A DNA stretch of 5,283 nucleotides from Alphaproteobacteria bacterium (GTDB lineage Bacteria > Pseudomonadota > Alphaproteobacteria > UBA1280 > UBA12223): positions 1 to 5,283 of the forward strand of contig DMEM01000127.1 in NCBI GenBank assembly GCA_003450915.1, read 5' to 3'. Shown piece by piece: positions 5,264-5,283 of the stretch (position 1 is its first letter; the number at the start of each line of letters is the position of its first letter). Under the pieces are notes generated by a model, which saw only the letters and a list, made by a program, of their open reading frames with translations, did not search any database and was not told where the DNA came from. The translations under genes were made by a program, and so were the position numbers.

Positions 5264-5283
5264 ATGAAAAAAATTATATTGGT
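5264..5283 (+). CDS. Start of a further gene (cut by right edge)
   Basis: ATG at 5264 begins MKKIILV and the window ends. AAAGG at 5250-5254 lies 9 nt upstream, within the 10-mer GATAAAGGTA (5247-5256) that also precedes the first htrA gene (1921-1930). The 34-nt gap after miaA has no terminator, so it is probably in the same operon. A Lys-Lys-hydrophobic opening fits a signal peptide or the first strand of a Rossmann-type domain; no identity can be given. Confidence 0.6.

Overview
The window is AT-rich, gene-dense bacterial DNA, by eye about two thirds A+T with strong use of TTA, AAA and ATT codons. The proteins look alphaproteobacterial. MiaA has the NADS..(F/V)Y...I(I/L)TA.P form of its substrate motif, and RecR has the VSASVDGQTT / KGIPVGAGLDYMDSGT style of C-terminus. 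HtrA is present as Do-type proteases with signal peptides, so the cell is Gram-negative. A host-associated or reduced-genome alphaproteobacterium is a reasonable guess, but the window alone does not fix the lineage.

Layout: two divergent transcription units leave a 156-bp AT-rich intergenic region (773-928). Leftward runs def (peptide deformylase, TTG start), followed after 17 nt by an unrecognised gene whose N-terminal 70 codons are in the window. Rightward runs ybaB, recR, a one-PDZ HtrA protease, a two-PDZ HtrA protease, miaA and the first codons of another gene. All rightward gaps are short (11-34 nt) except the 82 nt between ybaB and recR, and no intrinsic terminator is visible, so the rightward genes are probably one operon.

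Functional grouping: ybaB-recR is a widely conserved nucleoid/recombinational-repair pair (often behind dnaX, which is not here). The two HtrA genes are tandem paralogues for periplasmic protein quality control. miaA and def serve tRNA modification and nascent-protein maturation. This is mostly housekeeping DNA, and I do not see a defence system, mobile element or CRISPR array.

The most unusual structure is non-coding. A perfect 19-bp inverted repeat with a 6-nt loop swallows the last codons and stop of ybaB. It is followed at once by a second perfect 9-bp GC-richer hairpin in the recR leader, and neither has a U-tract. A third perfect dyad (11 bp) and a 12-bp AT palindrome lie in the divergent intergenic region. 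The other points of interest are the tandem, architecturally diverged HtrA pair and the unidentified gene coupled to def.
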